DNA of 50,237 bases from positions 1 to 50,237 of the forward strand of contig JAAMXY010002091.1 in the NCBI GenBank assembly GCA_019677205.1, given 5' to 3'. The translations under genes and the position numbers were made by a program. The stretch comes from Pinguiococcus pyrenoidosus. Its lineage: Eukaryota; Sar; Pinguiophyceae; Pinguiochrysidales; Pinguiochrysidaceae. Under the pieces are notes generated by a model, which had not been told where the DNA came from, searched no databases, and saw only the letters and a program-made list of their open reading frames with translations. Below, one piece after another: positions 8,868 through 20,524 of the stretch. Each line of letters begins with the position of its first letter. Within the stretch, counting starts at the first letter, position 1.

Positions 8868-10198
8868 ATGCGGCCAATTTGGATCCTGAGTCTCCTGTTG
8901 AACTTTGCTTCCGGTCGACGCCTCGCGGTCACCAACTGGTCCTACTCTCCAGTTCCGCGAGATCTGAGCGGTCGAATTCTGCTGATTGACGGCGACAACG
9001 TCCGCGGCAAGCACGACTTCCGGTGGAGCAAACGCCAGCTCTTCGACTTCGTGACGGTGTGGACGGAGAGCTTCAGCGCGGAGAAACGCCGGAATCGCGT
9101 GGTGCTGTTCTACGATCACGGCGCCGACAAGGCCTGCTACTGCAAGGACGACTGCGGGGTATGTGTGATTTTTGCGGGACAGCGAGAGAAGGCGGACGAC
9201 GTCATTGTGCAGAGCGTCAAGAAGCTGACCGGGGCTGGCTGCAGCGTGCGCCTGGTGACCAGCGACGAGGGGCTCAAGTCGCGGTCTCGACGAGCTGGAG
9301 AGCACTCGAAAGTCATCGTGACGCGGAGCGAACAGTTCATCGATCAGCTGGTGAAGGAAGGCTGCGTCTTCACGGAGGAAATGGCCAAACTTGTCGAGCA
9401 GATGGAGCCCGCGGCCAAAGCGCAGAAGCCCAATGAGACGGACACCGAGGCGGTGACGGCGGAGTCCGAGGCACTTCAGCAGGCGGATACCATTATCAAG
9501 GGGCTGGTGGGATTAAAGACCATCACCAACAAGGCGATGAGGAGGTATGTTGCCAACCTTGCGATACCTGTTGAGCTTCCGCGACTGAGGCGACTATGGA
9601 CATAGAGCAACGGGCCGGAACAAGAAGCGGAAGCTACAGCGGCGACTGGCGATGATAGAAGAGGCGCTGAGGGAGGCGTTGACCCAGCCGGCGACGGCTC
9701 TCGTCTCGAAAAGCGGCGAGATGAAATCGATCCTGGGCATGGACTGGTTGTCCCATCATCACTCTCCCAAGAGCGACGCGCAGCCAACCTCGACTTCGAT
9801 TGCACTTACGAGGTACAGAATCCCCGGGAGTTGTGCCGTCTCCGCAAGGTGCCTGACCCATGCACTCTCCGAAAACGATCAACAAAGGATACACGCAGCA
9901 AGGCGCGCAACAAAGCTTGCAAGGAAGAGGTACAGCTCGGCACAGGAGATGAAATGCAGTCCGCCAAGGGACGCGCTAACGTGCGTCGTTGGTGTGGTGA
10001 AGGGAAACAACGGCAGACAGGGAAGTCCTGGCGGAGGTGTTCCGCGCCGAGATATCGGAGCTGGGCTTTCAGCTTGCCAGAGAGGCTGGAGATGTCGCAG
10101 AGGAGAGCGATGCTTGGACAGAAACGCCAGCGAGGGCGCTGGGGACATGGCTGAACGCTCCCCTTGCGGAAGCCTCTCCCGTATCGAGCGGCCGATAG
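8868..10198 (+). CDS. YacP-like NYN-domain ribonuclease, probably organelle-targeted
   Basis: Start chosen at the ATG at 8868, which gives a hydrophobic leader (WILSLLLNFASG). An upstream in-frame ATG at 8574 exists but adds low-complexity sequence. Exon 1 (8868-9544) holds the NYN/PIN-like fold: ILLIDGDNVRGK, RVVLFYDHG, a KADD acidic pair, and LVTSDEGLKS, the metal-binding aspartates of YacP/Rae1-type RNases. Exon 2 (9608-9848) continues in an acidic, charged frame ending CRLRK. A last coding stretch from about 10017 to the TAG at 10198 (REVLAEVFRAEISELG) is convincing, but the introns between 9849 and 10017 could not be fixed. An alternative 3' end splices from about 10181 to 10269. Bacterial and plastid homologues cleave or turn over mRNA and rRNA; plastid targeting here is inference. 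Confidence 0.65.
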
Positions 10199-10367
10199 AG
10201 GCGTCTCCCGACGGCATCAAAATCTGTCCGGCTTGCTTTCCCTTCCTTTTCCTTTCCATGTTCTCAGTCAATCGCATCGCTACAAGGAAAGCGAGACCTC
10301 GCAGGAGTAAGAAGAGGCATCCAGCAAAACTCCTGCCGTCGGCAAAAGGCTCAAAAGCTCGCTCAAG

Positions 10368-12308
10368 CTAGCCGGCATTTGACGTCGCCATCATGAAGGG
10401 TACTAGGCTGCCCCTACGGGAAAAATGGCCGGAGCGCTTGCTTGGCGCCATGCTGGCGGCAAGCGCCTCCCTCAACTCCTCGTCAACCCGAAGCCCAAAA
10501 TGCCTCAGCACGCCTTCCTGCGATGTGTCTCCCGCTGCACCTGCGTCACTTGCGAAGCCCACGGACAGGCTCAAGCCGATCTGGGTGCTGATGCAGAAGC
10601 CAGAGACGTCTTCCTCGTCAGCCGCTCCGTCGACTCGGGAAGCGAGCGTCTTGTCGTGTGCGGAGATCGCTCCCGTCGCTTCACCTTCCGCCCAGAGGAT
10701 CTCCTCGCCGAAGACGCGCCGATTTCCGCTGAGGTTGTCGCGCAGCTCGTGAGGCAGAAGCTTCTCAGCGTCGTAGTCCTCAACGGTGCTGGCCGACTGG
10801 TCATACAGCTCGAGGTAGCTTTTTGCCTTGATGTTCGTGTTCCGGAACTTCAAGAAGGCGAGGAAGCGCTGAGGCAGCACCAGGAAGGACTTGCCGGGGC
10901 AGGCAAACTTCTTGGCAATCAATCGCGGCGCGCCAAACTCGGAGGTATCGTAGAGGCAGATGAAGTCGACCATCTTGACATACTTGCAAAAGTTCTCCGA
11001 GAACAGCTTGTGGCTGCGAAGCTGCGGCGAAATCGGCACCCCGCGTCCCGTGAGCAGCTTCCTCCGCAGTCCGCGGCTCACCGCAAGGTGGGGTTCGCAG
11101 CAAACGCCGACGATGTGCACCTCGTACTGCTTTCGGCGCTGCTGCTCGTCCAGGCACAGCTCGTTGGTGACCTCCCAGTATCTCTCCACCTTCCCGTCCT
11201 CGAATCCCGGCCCGATGCGGTACTCGTAGCGGTGGGCATTCTTCACCATGTTCACCGTCTGCCGGACGTACTCGTACCACGTCAGGGTGCCATCCATGAT
11301 CACGTCTCTGCCGGCCCGGACAGCAGCAAGAAGCATCTTGTTGGCCGCACTGGTGCTAAAGCTGTGGACGTAGCTGGCAAGCTCGCCGATGCCGTGCGCG
11401 TTCTCCTCCTTTCCCGCGAGGTAGCGGAAGATCGGATCGTTCATCTTGATCTTGTCGGCCTCGATGATGATGGCGTCGGCCAGGAGCGTCGACCACGGGT
11501 CCTGGCTAGCGACTTCTCGCAAGATCGACGACTTCCCCGCTCCCATGCCGCCGCCGAGGAAGAGGACCACCGGAGCACGCGTCTGCCGGCCTTCGAAGAT
11601 CGCGTCGTTCCCGGCCTCGTCCTTCGAGCAGTTCGGCAAGTAGTTCAATCGAAACGCTTGTGGCCTGCGGCAGACGAGCCTCTCTTCCGCTCTCCCGCCG
11701 TCGATGGGAACAACGTCTGAATTGCGGCTCTGGTTGAAGGAGAGCGCATTGCTCACTCCGCTGGACTGGGCGATCTTGAGCATGTAGCCCAGCGTGCGAA
11801 ACTCTCGCTGCGCTTTGAGGAGATTGGTGGCTCGCCGTCTGTACCACAGCACCTTGAGCCTGCGCCACAGCTGCTTGCCTCGCGACTCGTCCTTCTCGTC
11901 GACCTCCGCCTTGTCTTTCCGTCGATTCGCGGCCAGGAGCGCCGACGGGTCGTCCCATTCAAAGCTGAAGTACAGGCTCACCAAATCGGACAAGGCATTC
12001 AGGAGCTTCTTGCGGAATCGGATCCGCGAGAGACCGCTCTTGAACGTCCCTGTCGCGATGGCGGCGCACTCCGAGGCACCAGAAGGACGCGGTTGGAGAG
12101 CGTCTCCACCAACGGCCGCCGCAAGCCGCTTGATCTGCTCGGGCGGAATCCCGGTTTGCTCCGCCAGCATCGCAATGCTTGCCATGCGACCGTCCTCTTT
12201 CTCTAGATCTTCAAGTTTCTCACACAGGGCAGACGTGTCGTTTCCTCCTCTCCTGGGCTCTATCAGCTGTATCTTTCCGCTACTCGGTGGCGGCGGCGAC
12301 TTGGACAT
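10368..12308 (-). CDS. Zeta-toxin-fold P-loop kinase-like protein
   Basis: One exon of 646 residues from the ATG at 12308. The upstream in-frame start at 12344 is GTG and was not used. Residues about 250-500 carry a P-loop NTPase of the zeta-toxin/AAA_33 type: Walker A LGGGMGAGKSS with K259, an IIEADKIK strand, and a VIMDGT motif near residue 338. The N-terminal 250 residues are mostly helical and basic. The C-terminal 120 are acidic/Ser-rich and unlike anything I recognise. Plants and algae have comparable large P-loop proteins of unknown substrate. Bacterial zeta proteins phosphorylate UDP-N-acetylglucosamine, but no antitoxin or bacterial context is present, so it is best read as a eukaryotic small-molecule kinase. 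It lies head-to-tail with the PH gene, 146 bp apart. Confidence 0.7.
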   Translation of the reverse strand: MSKSPPPPSSGKIQLIEPRRGGNDTSALCEKLEDLEKEDGRMASIAMLAEQTGIPPEQIKRLAAAVGGDALQPRPSGASECAAIATGTFKSGLSRIRFRKKLLNALSDLVSLYFSFEWDDPSALLAANRRKDKAEVDEKDESRGKQLWRRLKVLWYRRRATNLLKAQREFRTLGYMLKIAQSSGVSNALSFNQSRNSDVVPIDGGRAEERLVCRRPQAFRLNYLPNCSKDEAGNDAIFEGRQTRAPVVLFLGGGMGAGKSSILREVASQDPWSTLLADAIIIEADKIKMNDPIFRYLAGKEENAHGIGELASYVHSFSTSAANKMLLAAVRAGRDVIMDGTLTWYEYVRQTVNMVKNAHRYEYRIGPGFEDGKVERYWEVTNELCLDEQQRRKQYEVHIVGVCCEPHLAVSRGLRRKLLTGRGVPISPQLRSHKLFSENFCKYVKMVDFICLYDTSEFGAPRLIAKKFACPGKSFLVLPQRFLAFLKFRNTNIKAKSYLELYDQSASTVEDYDAEKLLPHELRDNLSGNRRVFGEEILWAEGEATGAISAHDKTLASRVDGAADEEDVSGFCISTQIGLSLSVGFASDAGAAGDTSQEGVLRHFGLRVDEELREALAASMAPSKRSGHFSRRGSLVPFMMATSNAG

Positions 12309-12454
12309 GGGAATCCGATCATTCCTCCGTATGGTCGGCTGCACGCTGTGTCTATTTGGCGACCTATCCGGGAAGCAGAGAGGAAGGAACAGGATACGAC
12401 ATCTGAGAAGGACTGCATTCCGGATGCTTCAGGACATACACCCTCGACGGGGAC

Positions 12455-13795
12455 TTACTGTTCCACGGAGGCGCCCTCCGTGACACCGCGCTCCAGCCGC
12501 ATCTTCGGGTTCTTCCGCGTCTGAAACCAGAGCGAGTCTATCAGCCGGAGGAGGCCTTTGTCAGCAATGCGCTCCACCATCGGATTCGCCGCATCGGGAT
12601 CGTGCAGGAAGCGCTGGGCGATGTCCTCCAGCGCTCGGCGCACCGACGCTCGTGCGGCGCGACCGAAGCTCGTGGTCTCCTCTGGCAGGATGCAGGCGGA
12701 AGCGAAGGAGCCAAAGGAGGGGATCACCGCTCTCATCGCGAAACGGTCAGCCCGGGACATGGTGAGCGTCCGGAGGAAGCGAAGGTAGCGGCTCGTGGCG
12801 GACACCAGAGACACCGCCGGGTGGCTGGCCGGGGCCATGGGACTGTCGGTGGGGCTTCTGCGCCCGTCGCTCGTCGCTCTTCGATGAATCGCCGTGACTT
12901 GAAGTGGCGGTGGCAGATCTTCCATGCCCACATGCCGCCTGGGAACCGGGGCCTGAAGCTCAATGCTGCCCTGTCGACTGGGGCCCTCGTGCGAGAGGAC
13001 GGACGATCTGCCGGCCGTGTACTCCTCGTATTGCTCCGGCGCGTCCTCGAAGCAAGGCGCGTTCTCGGCAATCTGCCCGGCGAAGAAGCCTGCGTGTCCG
13101 TCACTGGATTGGCTGGTCGAGTGGCCGAGGGTGGGCATGTCGAAGCGCCTGGACATGCGCTCCTCCCGCAACCTCTTCCGCGTCGGTTCCTGCGCGTGGG
13201 CCAGCTGCTCCATGGTGAGGTTGTGCGCGTCCCAGCTCTCCTTGCGGTTCAGCCGGAGCCTCGTGGCCGCTTTCTCCTGCTCGCGGATGGCGTTCTTGGC
13301 AGCAAAGCCGATGTTGAGCGCCAGCGCGAAGCGCACGGCCGTGAGACTGGCCTTGGCGCTCATGAGCGGCTCGTCCGTGGTGACGAAGTCCTCTTTCTCC
13401 GCCGCCATGGACGGTGCTTCGCTGATTCTCTCCAGTCTCTGCGTCTTCTCCGCAGCGCAGCTCGGACGCAGGATGACCCGGACGATCTCCGTGGCCCAGT
13501 TGACCATCTCCCGCTCGTCTGCGAAGGCGAAGACCAGAATTCCGTGGAAAGAAGTATCCAGCTGCAGACTGAAGGGCCGACTGGAGTACGGAGTGGCGTC
13601 GGTGGACACCCGCAGACCCAGGACATTTAGGCGCGCCTGACGCACCACCAATCCGCGGCCCATACTGCCGGCGTTGAACAGATCGACCACTCCGTTGCTG
13701 TACAAACGGGCGAAGCGCTTACTCCAGCGCAGCGTGCGCCGCGTCTTGGTGTGGAGGAACCCCGACAAGCGGATCTCCGACACTTCCGAAGCCAT
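12455..13795 (-). CDS. PH-domain protein
   Basis: One exon, 446 residues, ATG at 13795. Residues about 8-110 form a pleckstrin-homology domain: it opens SGFLHTKT, then WSKRFARLYSNG, and closes with the invariant-Trp helix (EREMVNWATEIVRVI). A Lys/Arg-rich loop after the first strand suggests phosphoinositide binding. The middle is a long charged linker with predicted helices near 150-220. The last 120 residues (from RYLRFLRTLTMS) are helical and rich in Arg and may form a second small domain that I cannot name. By family logic it is a membrane-recruited adaptor or signalling protein. It is divergent with PFK. Confidence 0.7.
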   Translation of the reverse strand: MASEVSEIRLSGFLHTKTRRTLRWSKRFARLYSNGVVDLFNAGSMGRGLVVRQARLNVLGLRVSTDATPYSSRPFSLQLDTSFHGILVFAFADEREMVNWATEIVRVILRPSCAAEKTQRLERISEAPSMAAEKEDFVTTDEPLMSAKASLTAVRFALALNIGFAAKNAIREQEKAATRLRLNRKESWDAHNLTMEQLAHAQEPTRKRLREERMSRRFDMPTLGHSTSQSSDGHAGFFAGQIAENAPCFEDAPEQYEEYTAGRSSVLSHEGPSRQGSIELQAPVPRRHVGMEDLPPPLQVTAIHRRATSDGRRSPTDSPMAPASHPAVSLVSATSRYLRFLRTLTMSRADRFAMRAVIPSFGSFASACILPEETTSFGRAARASVRRALEDIAQRFLHDPDAANPMVERIADKGLLRLIDSLWFQTRKNPKMRLERGVTEGASVEQ

Positions 13796-13974
13796 GCTGA
13801 CGCGGACGGCACCGCAGAGGGGCGGGACTGGGGCGCGTTGCGGCGATTTGTGGCGTTCGGCGTTCGAAGCCGGGCTGATACTAGCGGGCCCGCCAACGGG
13901 GAAGGATTTTGAAGATGCGGCCGACGGTTCGCGAGGATCTCAGAGGGTTCCGGGATCCTAAGCGGGTGATTGAC

Positions 13975-14055
13975 AAGTCTGACATCAAGTTGAAACGATT
14001 CTAGGTTTTTGAAAATGTTAAGTATAAGAGATTAAAAATAGGAATCAGGCACGCA
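13975..14055. promoter_or_regulatory. AT-rich island in divergent gap 13796-14239
   Basis: This AT-rich stretch (GTTTTTGAAAATG, then ATTAAAAATAGG) lies between the starts of the PH gene (-) and PFK (+). It is a candidate shared promoter by composition and position. The rest of the gap is GC-richer, with a pyrimidine-rich run just before the PFK start. No gene was seen. Confidence 0.35.
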
Positions 14056-14239
14056 GATTCTGACGCAAAGGACAGAAGCCGTTTGCGCAAAATATGCAAA
14101 AAGATCAACCTAGTCCTCTACTCGTCTCTGTATCCTCATCCCTTCGGTTTCCAATCTTCAGCTCTTTTTTTCAAGATCTTCTCGTCCCGTTTCTCTCTCC
14201 GCGCTCGGAAGCCACATAGCAAGCCGACTGCAGCGCATC

Positions 14240-16549
14240 ATGGCGTCCAAGGCCATTGCTGGCGTGGCCGCGACGTCTCTTGCAGCTGTGCTGCGCTTCC
14301 AGTCGGAGAGCCGCTGGTACGCCCCGGATCGATGTTGACATGCCGGGGACCTCCGCATGACGGCCGCGTCTCGCGTTCTTTAGGGCGAAGATGGACTCGA
14401 AGGAGCCCACTCTGCCCTCTGATACTTTGCCACCAAAGGTATGAGCTGAGACGACCCAAGAGAAAGTGTGCCGAACCGCGTTCGGAGTCTCTAAACCGCC
14501 AAGTTCTTGCTGCAGATTCTTGAGAATCCGGGGGGAGCGCTCATTCACCTCCAGCAGATTCCGCATCTGTCCGATCTGGGCTTCAGGAGCGCGGGAGTGC
14601 ACAACTCGATCCGCGACACCAAGCGGAGATCCGCGCAGGGCCAGGTAGCGCGGTCCGAAGAAAGGATTCCGCCGCTTTGCTTCGTCAGCTGACGCCTGCT
14701 CTTGGGACCAGGTGTACAACAAGATCATCCGGGAGGAGGACGCCGTGCTGGTGGACATCATTCGGACTGGCGGCAAGACCTCGGACACTCACGCGCTGCC
14801 GCGAGCAGGCCCCCGTGCCACGCTCCACTTCGAGCCGACGGAGGTGAAGCTTGCTTCGCCTCGTTCGGCTGGGAAAAAGCGAAGCTGCCAAGCATTTGAC
14901 GAGCTTCTTCGGCAGGTCCGCGCAGCGATCTTGACTTGTGGAGGCCTTTGCCCCGGCCTGAACGACGTGATCCACCACGTGGTGAACACCCTTTCCAAGA
15001 ACTACTCGGTGGACAAAATCTACGGCATTCGGGGCGGCTACCGCGGGTTGGCGAGGGGCAACGAGAAGGTCCGGCATGTCGCAGCCAGTGGCGATGTCCG
15101 GCAAGGCTTAAGCTGCGCGACCCCCTCTGATAGGTCCCTACGGAGAAGGAGGAGGTGGGCGTCATGGGCTGGATCTTTGGGCTCTTTGGGTACGACATGC
15201 GGAAGAAGAAGCCTACGATCGTGGATCACTTCCGGCCCGTGACCCTCACTCCGGAGAAAGTGCAGACCATTCATCACCTTGGTACGCTTCCTCTCCCTTG
15301 CTTTGCGAATGGCTTGGAAGAAGTGCAGCTGAGCATCTGGCGTAGGTGGGACTGTGCTGAGCTCCAGCCGCGGAGGCTTTGATCTGGAGAAGACCATCCA
15401 GTTCCTCAAGACCAACCGGATCAACCAGCTCTACGTCGTAGGCGGAGGTGAGCCTCGCAAGGGCTCTCGGTCGCCCGATCGCATGCTGACGATTCACTTG
15501 TGGCTCGACCAGATGGCACGCACCGCGGGGCGTACAAGATCAGTCAGGCGTGCATTGAGCGCGGCCTGAACATTGCCGTCGCTTGCATTCCCAAGACGAT
15601 CGACAATGACATCGCCATCATCGACAACTCGTTTGGCTTCCAATCTGCGATTGAGGCGGCACAGGTGCGAGCGTGGCTCTCGAAGCCTTGCTCATGAGCG
15701 TGGACAGTCGCTCACTTGCTCTGCGCCTCTCGGTATGGCGTCTCGCGCGGATGAAAGATGGCGATCCGCACCGCCAAGACGGAGGCGTCTTGCAACATGC
15801 CCAACGGCGTGGGCGTCGTCAAGCTCATGGGCCGCTCTGCCGGCTACATTGCTGCCTATTCGACCCTCGCAAGCGGGGACGTCGACCTCTGCCTGATTCC
15901 CGAAGTTCCCCTCGTCCTCGAGGGCGAGAAGGGTTGCTTGCCGCATATCGAACGGATTATCGAGGAGCAGGTGAGCAGGCTTCTTTCTCCGCAACTTTCC
16001 CCGTTGGATCCAGGTTCTCGTCAAAGGACGTCTCATTGCTTCACCCTTGCCAGGGTCACGCGGTGATCGTGGTGGCGGAAGGAGCGGGGGAGGACGTGCT
16101 TGGCAAGAGCGCAGAAGTGGACGCCGGCGGGAATCGGAAGCTGCCTCAGATCGGCGAGTTCCTGTGCACACAGCTGAAGGAGTACTTCAAGAGTCAGGGG
16201 AAGCCAGTGACAATCAAGTACATCGACCCGAGCTACATCATCCGAAGCGTGCCTGCGAACAGCCGGGACTCCTACGAGTGCTTTGTGTTGGCCCAGGGTG
16301 CGGTGCACGGGGCGATGGCGGGCTTCACCGGTTTCACTGTCGGCATGGTGAACTCCCACACGGTGAGTGACGCCGCGTAGTCGTTGGCAGGCTTCACCAT
16401 ACCTCGAGCTCTCACGCGCGCTTCTGCTGCAGGCGATGATCCCGATTCCTCTTCTGGTCAAAGATTCTCCACGAACGATGAATCCAAAGGGCCGCACGTG
16501 GGAGCGCGTCGTCGGCTCGACGAAGCAGCCGAACACTTGTCCGGAATGA
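14240..16549 (+). CDS. PFK: ATP-dependent 6-phosphofructokinase, plant type
   Basis: Eleven exons keep frame throughout: 14240-14316, 14384-14438, 14516-14644, 14712-14843, 14916-15068, 15134-15281, 15346-15447, 15513-15664, 15758-15970, 16054-16362, 16433-16549. The product is 528 residues. It phosphorylates fructose 6-phosphate in glycolysis. Motifs are in order: [44 protein letters not shown] (264-272) and PKTIDND (292-298, with catalytic D296), then [11 protein letters not shown] Gly after GGD is the ATP-type residue (PPi enzymes have Asp), while the Lys in PKTIDND marks the plant-type group. The first 20 residues are mildly hydrophobic, but no clear plastid signal follows, so a cytosolic location is likely. 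Introns are 64-93 bp. It is convergent with RUVBL1. Confidence 0.92.
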
Positions 16550-16720
16550 TTTCCACCGGGATTTTGCTCCGACCGGATTGAGTAATGCAGCGTTGTTTTC
16601 CGATATCTTTGCAGTCGACACTGGTGCACCGCTCCGTCTATGATGGTCGTCCTCAAGCGGCTATCCGCTGTCCTAGCGACCGGGCTATACGTCTTCATTG
16701 GCAGGCATCTCAGATCTGAT

Positions 16721-18251
<1,531 letters not shown>

Positions 18252-18299
18252 CTACGAGTGCGGCGTCGGCGCGTCGAAAGTCTGTGGCGCCGGGATTGC

Positions 18300-18410
18300 C
18301 ATGAAAAAAACAGCCGTTCATTTTTATTGATATTTTACACTAGTCGAAATATATTTATGATTGATCCTTTAAACAATTTAAATTTAATAATATTTTCCCC
18401 AGGATTTGGA
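18300..18410. promoter_or_regulatory. AT-rich island in divergent gap 18234-18673
   Basis: A strongly AT-rich block sits between the RUVBL1 (-) and aminotransferase (+) starts. It includes CTTTAAAC at 18367-18374, ATTTAAAT at 18376-18383 and an AATATTTT run. It is a candidate bidirectional promoter. The remaining gap holds a cluster of GGTAC-containing words near 18470-18540 of unknown meaning. No gene was seen. Confidence 0.4.
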
Positions 18411-18673
18411 TTCAAATCTCGTCAGCCGTTTCAATCCAAACCGTCTGGTACTGCAGTCGAAAAGCACTTGAGTACCGTTTCCAACCTTGCCAGACGCTAC
18501 CTAGAGGGTACTTAGGTAGTATCGTGAAGGGTTACAGGTACCACGCGCCACAACGCCGCAGCTGTGGGTGTCTTATTCGTCTATTCTGCAGCATATTTGG
18601 TCCAGAACATGCGGTCCAGGCTCTAGGGAGAGAGGCGTTGGCAGCTCCGGACGCGCTTTTGCCGACGCAGAGG

Positions 18674-20325
18674 ATGCTATCCTACACGCGCGTTGCCCTG
18701 TGGATTCGTCTCGTGTGGTTTCCGGCGGCGTTTGTGGGGTCTTTTACGCCGAGAGCGGGGTTTCTCTGCGGCGCCCGCCTCTCAAGTACAAGTGTGAACA
18801 TGCAAGTGCAGGCGGAGACCGCTGCCTTCCCAGTGGCACGCGTGCGCGCGGATACTCCGTCTGTCACGACGCAGGTGCGTCGGGATCTCTTGCGTCTTCG
18901 GCAGCTTTTGGTCCCTTTCACACGGTCCTTAGGTCCACTTCAACAATGCAGGCGCCTCGCCGAGCCCCAAGATAGTGGTCGACCGCATGCTGAGGCATCT
19001 GCAGCGCGAGGCGGAGGTCGGAGGCTACCGAGCAGCCGAGGAAGCACAGCAAGAAGTGGAAGCGGTGTACGACGCCGTGGCGGAGCTGCTGAACTGCGAC
19101 AGGTGCTGTCCCAATGCCACTGCTGTGGGATGGCTGCGGCATCTGCGGTCGCAAGCTTGGAGTCACCTCTGAGGCTCGGCTTCGTTCCAGGTCGGAGATC
19201 GCGCTGTGCGAGAGCGCGTCCGCCGCGTGGGCGAAGGTCTTCTACACCGCCGCTCTGACTCTCCGGGCGGGCGACGTCATTCTGACCGTGAATGCAGAGT
19301 ATGCTGCCAACTATGTGGCTGCCCTGCAGGTCGCGGAGCGCTACAACTCGACCATCAGCGTCATTCCGAATGATGAATCGGGCCGCGCGGACGTCGACGC
19401 GTTTCGACGCATGCTTGAGGAGGACCGGCGGAGCGGGCAACGCATCAAGATCATCTTGCTCTGCCACGTGCCCACCAACGGAGGCGTCGTCAATCCGGCC
19501 TACGAGTTCGGAAAGGTCCTGGAGGAGGTGTACCAGACCGGCAGCCAAAGACCTCTGTACATCCTCGACGCCTGCCAGAGCGCCGGGCAGATCCCGCTGG
19601 ACGTGACCAGGCTCAGGTGCGACGCGTTGGCCGCGACTGGGCGCAAGTACTTGCGGGGCCCACGGGGCACCGGCATTCTGTACTGCAAGCGAGAGACCAT
19701 GCTTTCCCTTCCGGTTCCGGCAGTCATCGACCACTACGGGTGCACCTGGTCAGCCACCCACGACTTCGCAGCGCGGGACGATGCTCGGCGATTCGAGATG
19801 TGGGAGAGCTCGATCGCCGGTCGTCTGGGCCTCGGCGAGGCGGTGCGCTATGCGCTTGCCATCGGCATCGACCAGATCGAGCTGCAAGTGCGCCTTCTCG
19901 CCGCGCGTCTCCGGCAATCGCTCCAGTCCGACGACCTTGAGAAGTTCGTGGAGGTCGTGGATCTTGGCGACGAGTCTTCAAGGTACGCACAGGTCTTCTC
20001 CTATCTGCTCGTCAGCGTGTGGGATACTGGCAAACGACCTTCTTATTGTTCGCTTGCCTTCCGTGACAGGTGTGGGATCGTATCCGTGGCGCTTGCCGAG
20101 GGATCGGGAATGTCGCCGCATTCGCTGCGCGCCCTACTGGCTGCAACGGACATTCACGTCGCTGTGGCACCTGCATCCAGCACGCGGCTCGATTCGGAGC
20201 TCCGCGGCCTTCCAGATCTCTTGCGCGTGTCCTTGCATTACTTCAACACCGAAAGCGAGATCGAAAGATTCACTGCCGAGCTGAGACGGATCTTGCAAAA
20301 CGCCAAGAAAGAAGCCACGTCTTAG
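18674..20325 (+). CDS. Plastid-targeted class V (PLP) aminotransferase-family enzyme
   Basis: Four exons (18674-18874, 18933-19102, 19191-19982, 20070-20325) give 472 residues. The N terminus is a signal peptide (VALWIRLVWFPAAFVGS) followed by FTPRAGF, an ASAFAP-like site for import into a complex plastid. The fold starts VHFNNAGASP. The PLP core has DACQSAGQIPLD (Asp for the pyridine nitrogen) and ATGRKYLRGPRG, with Lys276 as the likely Schiff-base lysine. The C-terminal region where SufS-type cysteine desulfurases carry their catalytic Cys has no cysteine (it reads VAVAPASST), so a desulfurase is unlikely. The sequence resembles isopenicillin-epimerase/EgtE-like lyases. The exact substrate is unknown. 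It is tandem with the plastid PDZ gene, 199 bp downstream. Confidence 0.8.
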
Positions 20326-20524
20326 GCCGGCATCGAGCCTTGGTGCAACCCCACTTGCCGCGTTCGCCTCGCAGTTCTTCTCTAGGGAGTCTCTTGTACC
20401 CGAGCGAGCACCTGGATTCCTCCCTCGGCAGCCGGCGCTCCGCTTCGCCTCTCCGCCGCATACTACAAGCACCTAAGCAGGCTCTCGTGACGCACGACGG
20501 CGAATCGGCCTCTTACGCCTCACC

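Noticed and set aside
10368-12308. Bacterial toxin-antitoxin system suggested by the zeta fold
   Set aside because: There is no antitoxin gene, the protein has long eukaryote-like extensions, and the genomic context is a eukaryotic chromosome with intron-bearing neighbours.
12602-13630. 342-codon plus-strand ORF
   Set aside because: It is antisense to the PH-domain gene; Gly/Arg-rich shadow without domain.
18674-20325. Cysteine desulfurase (SufS/NFS) assignment
   Set aside because: The fold fits class V, but the catalytic cysteine region has no Cys.
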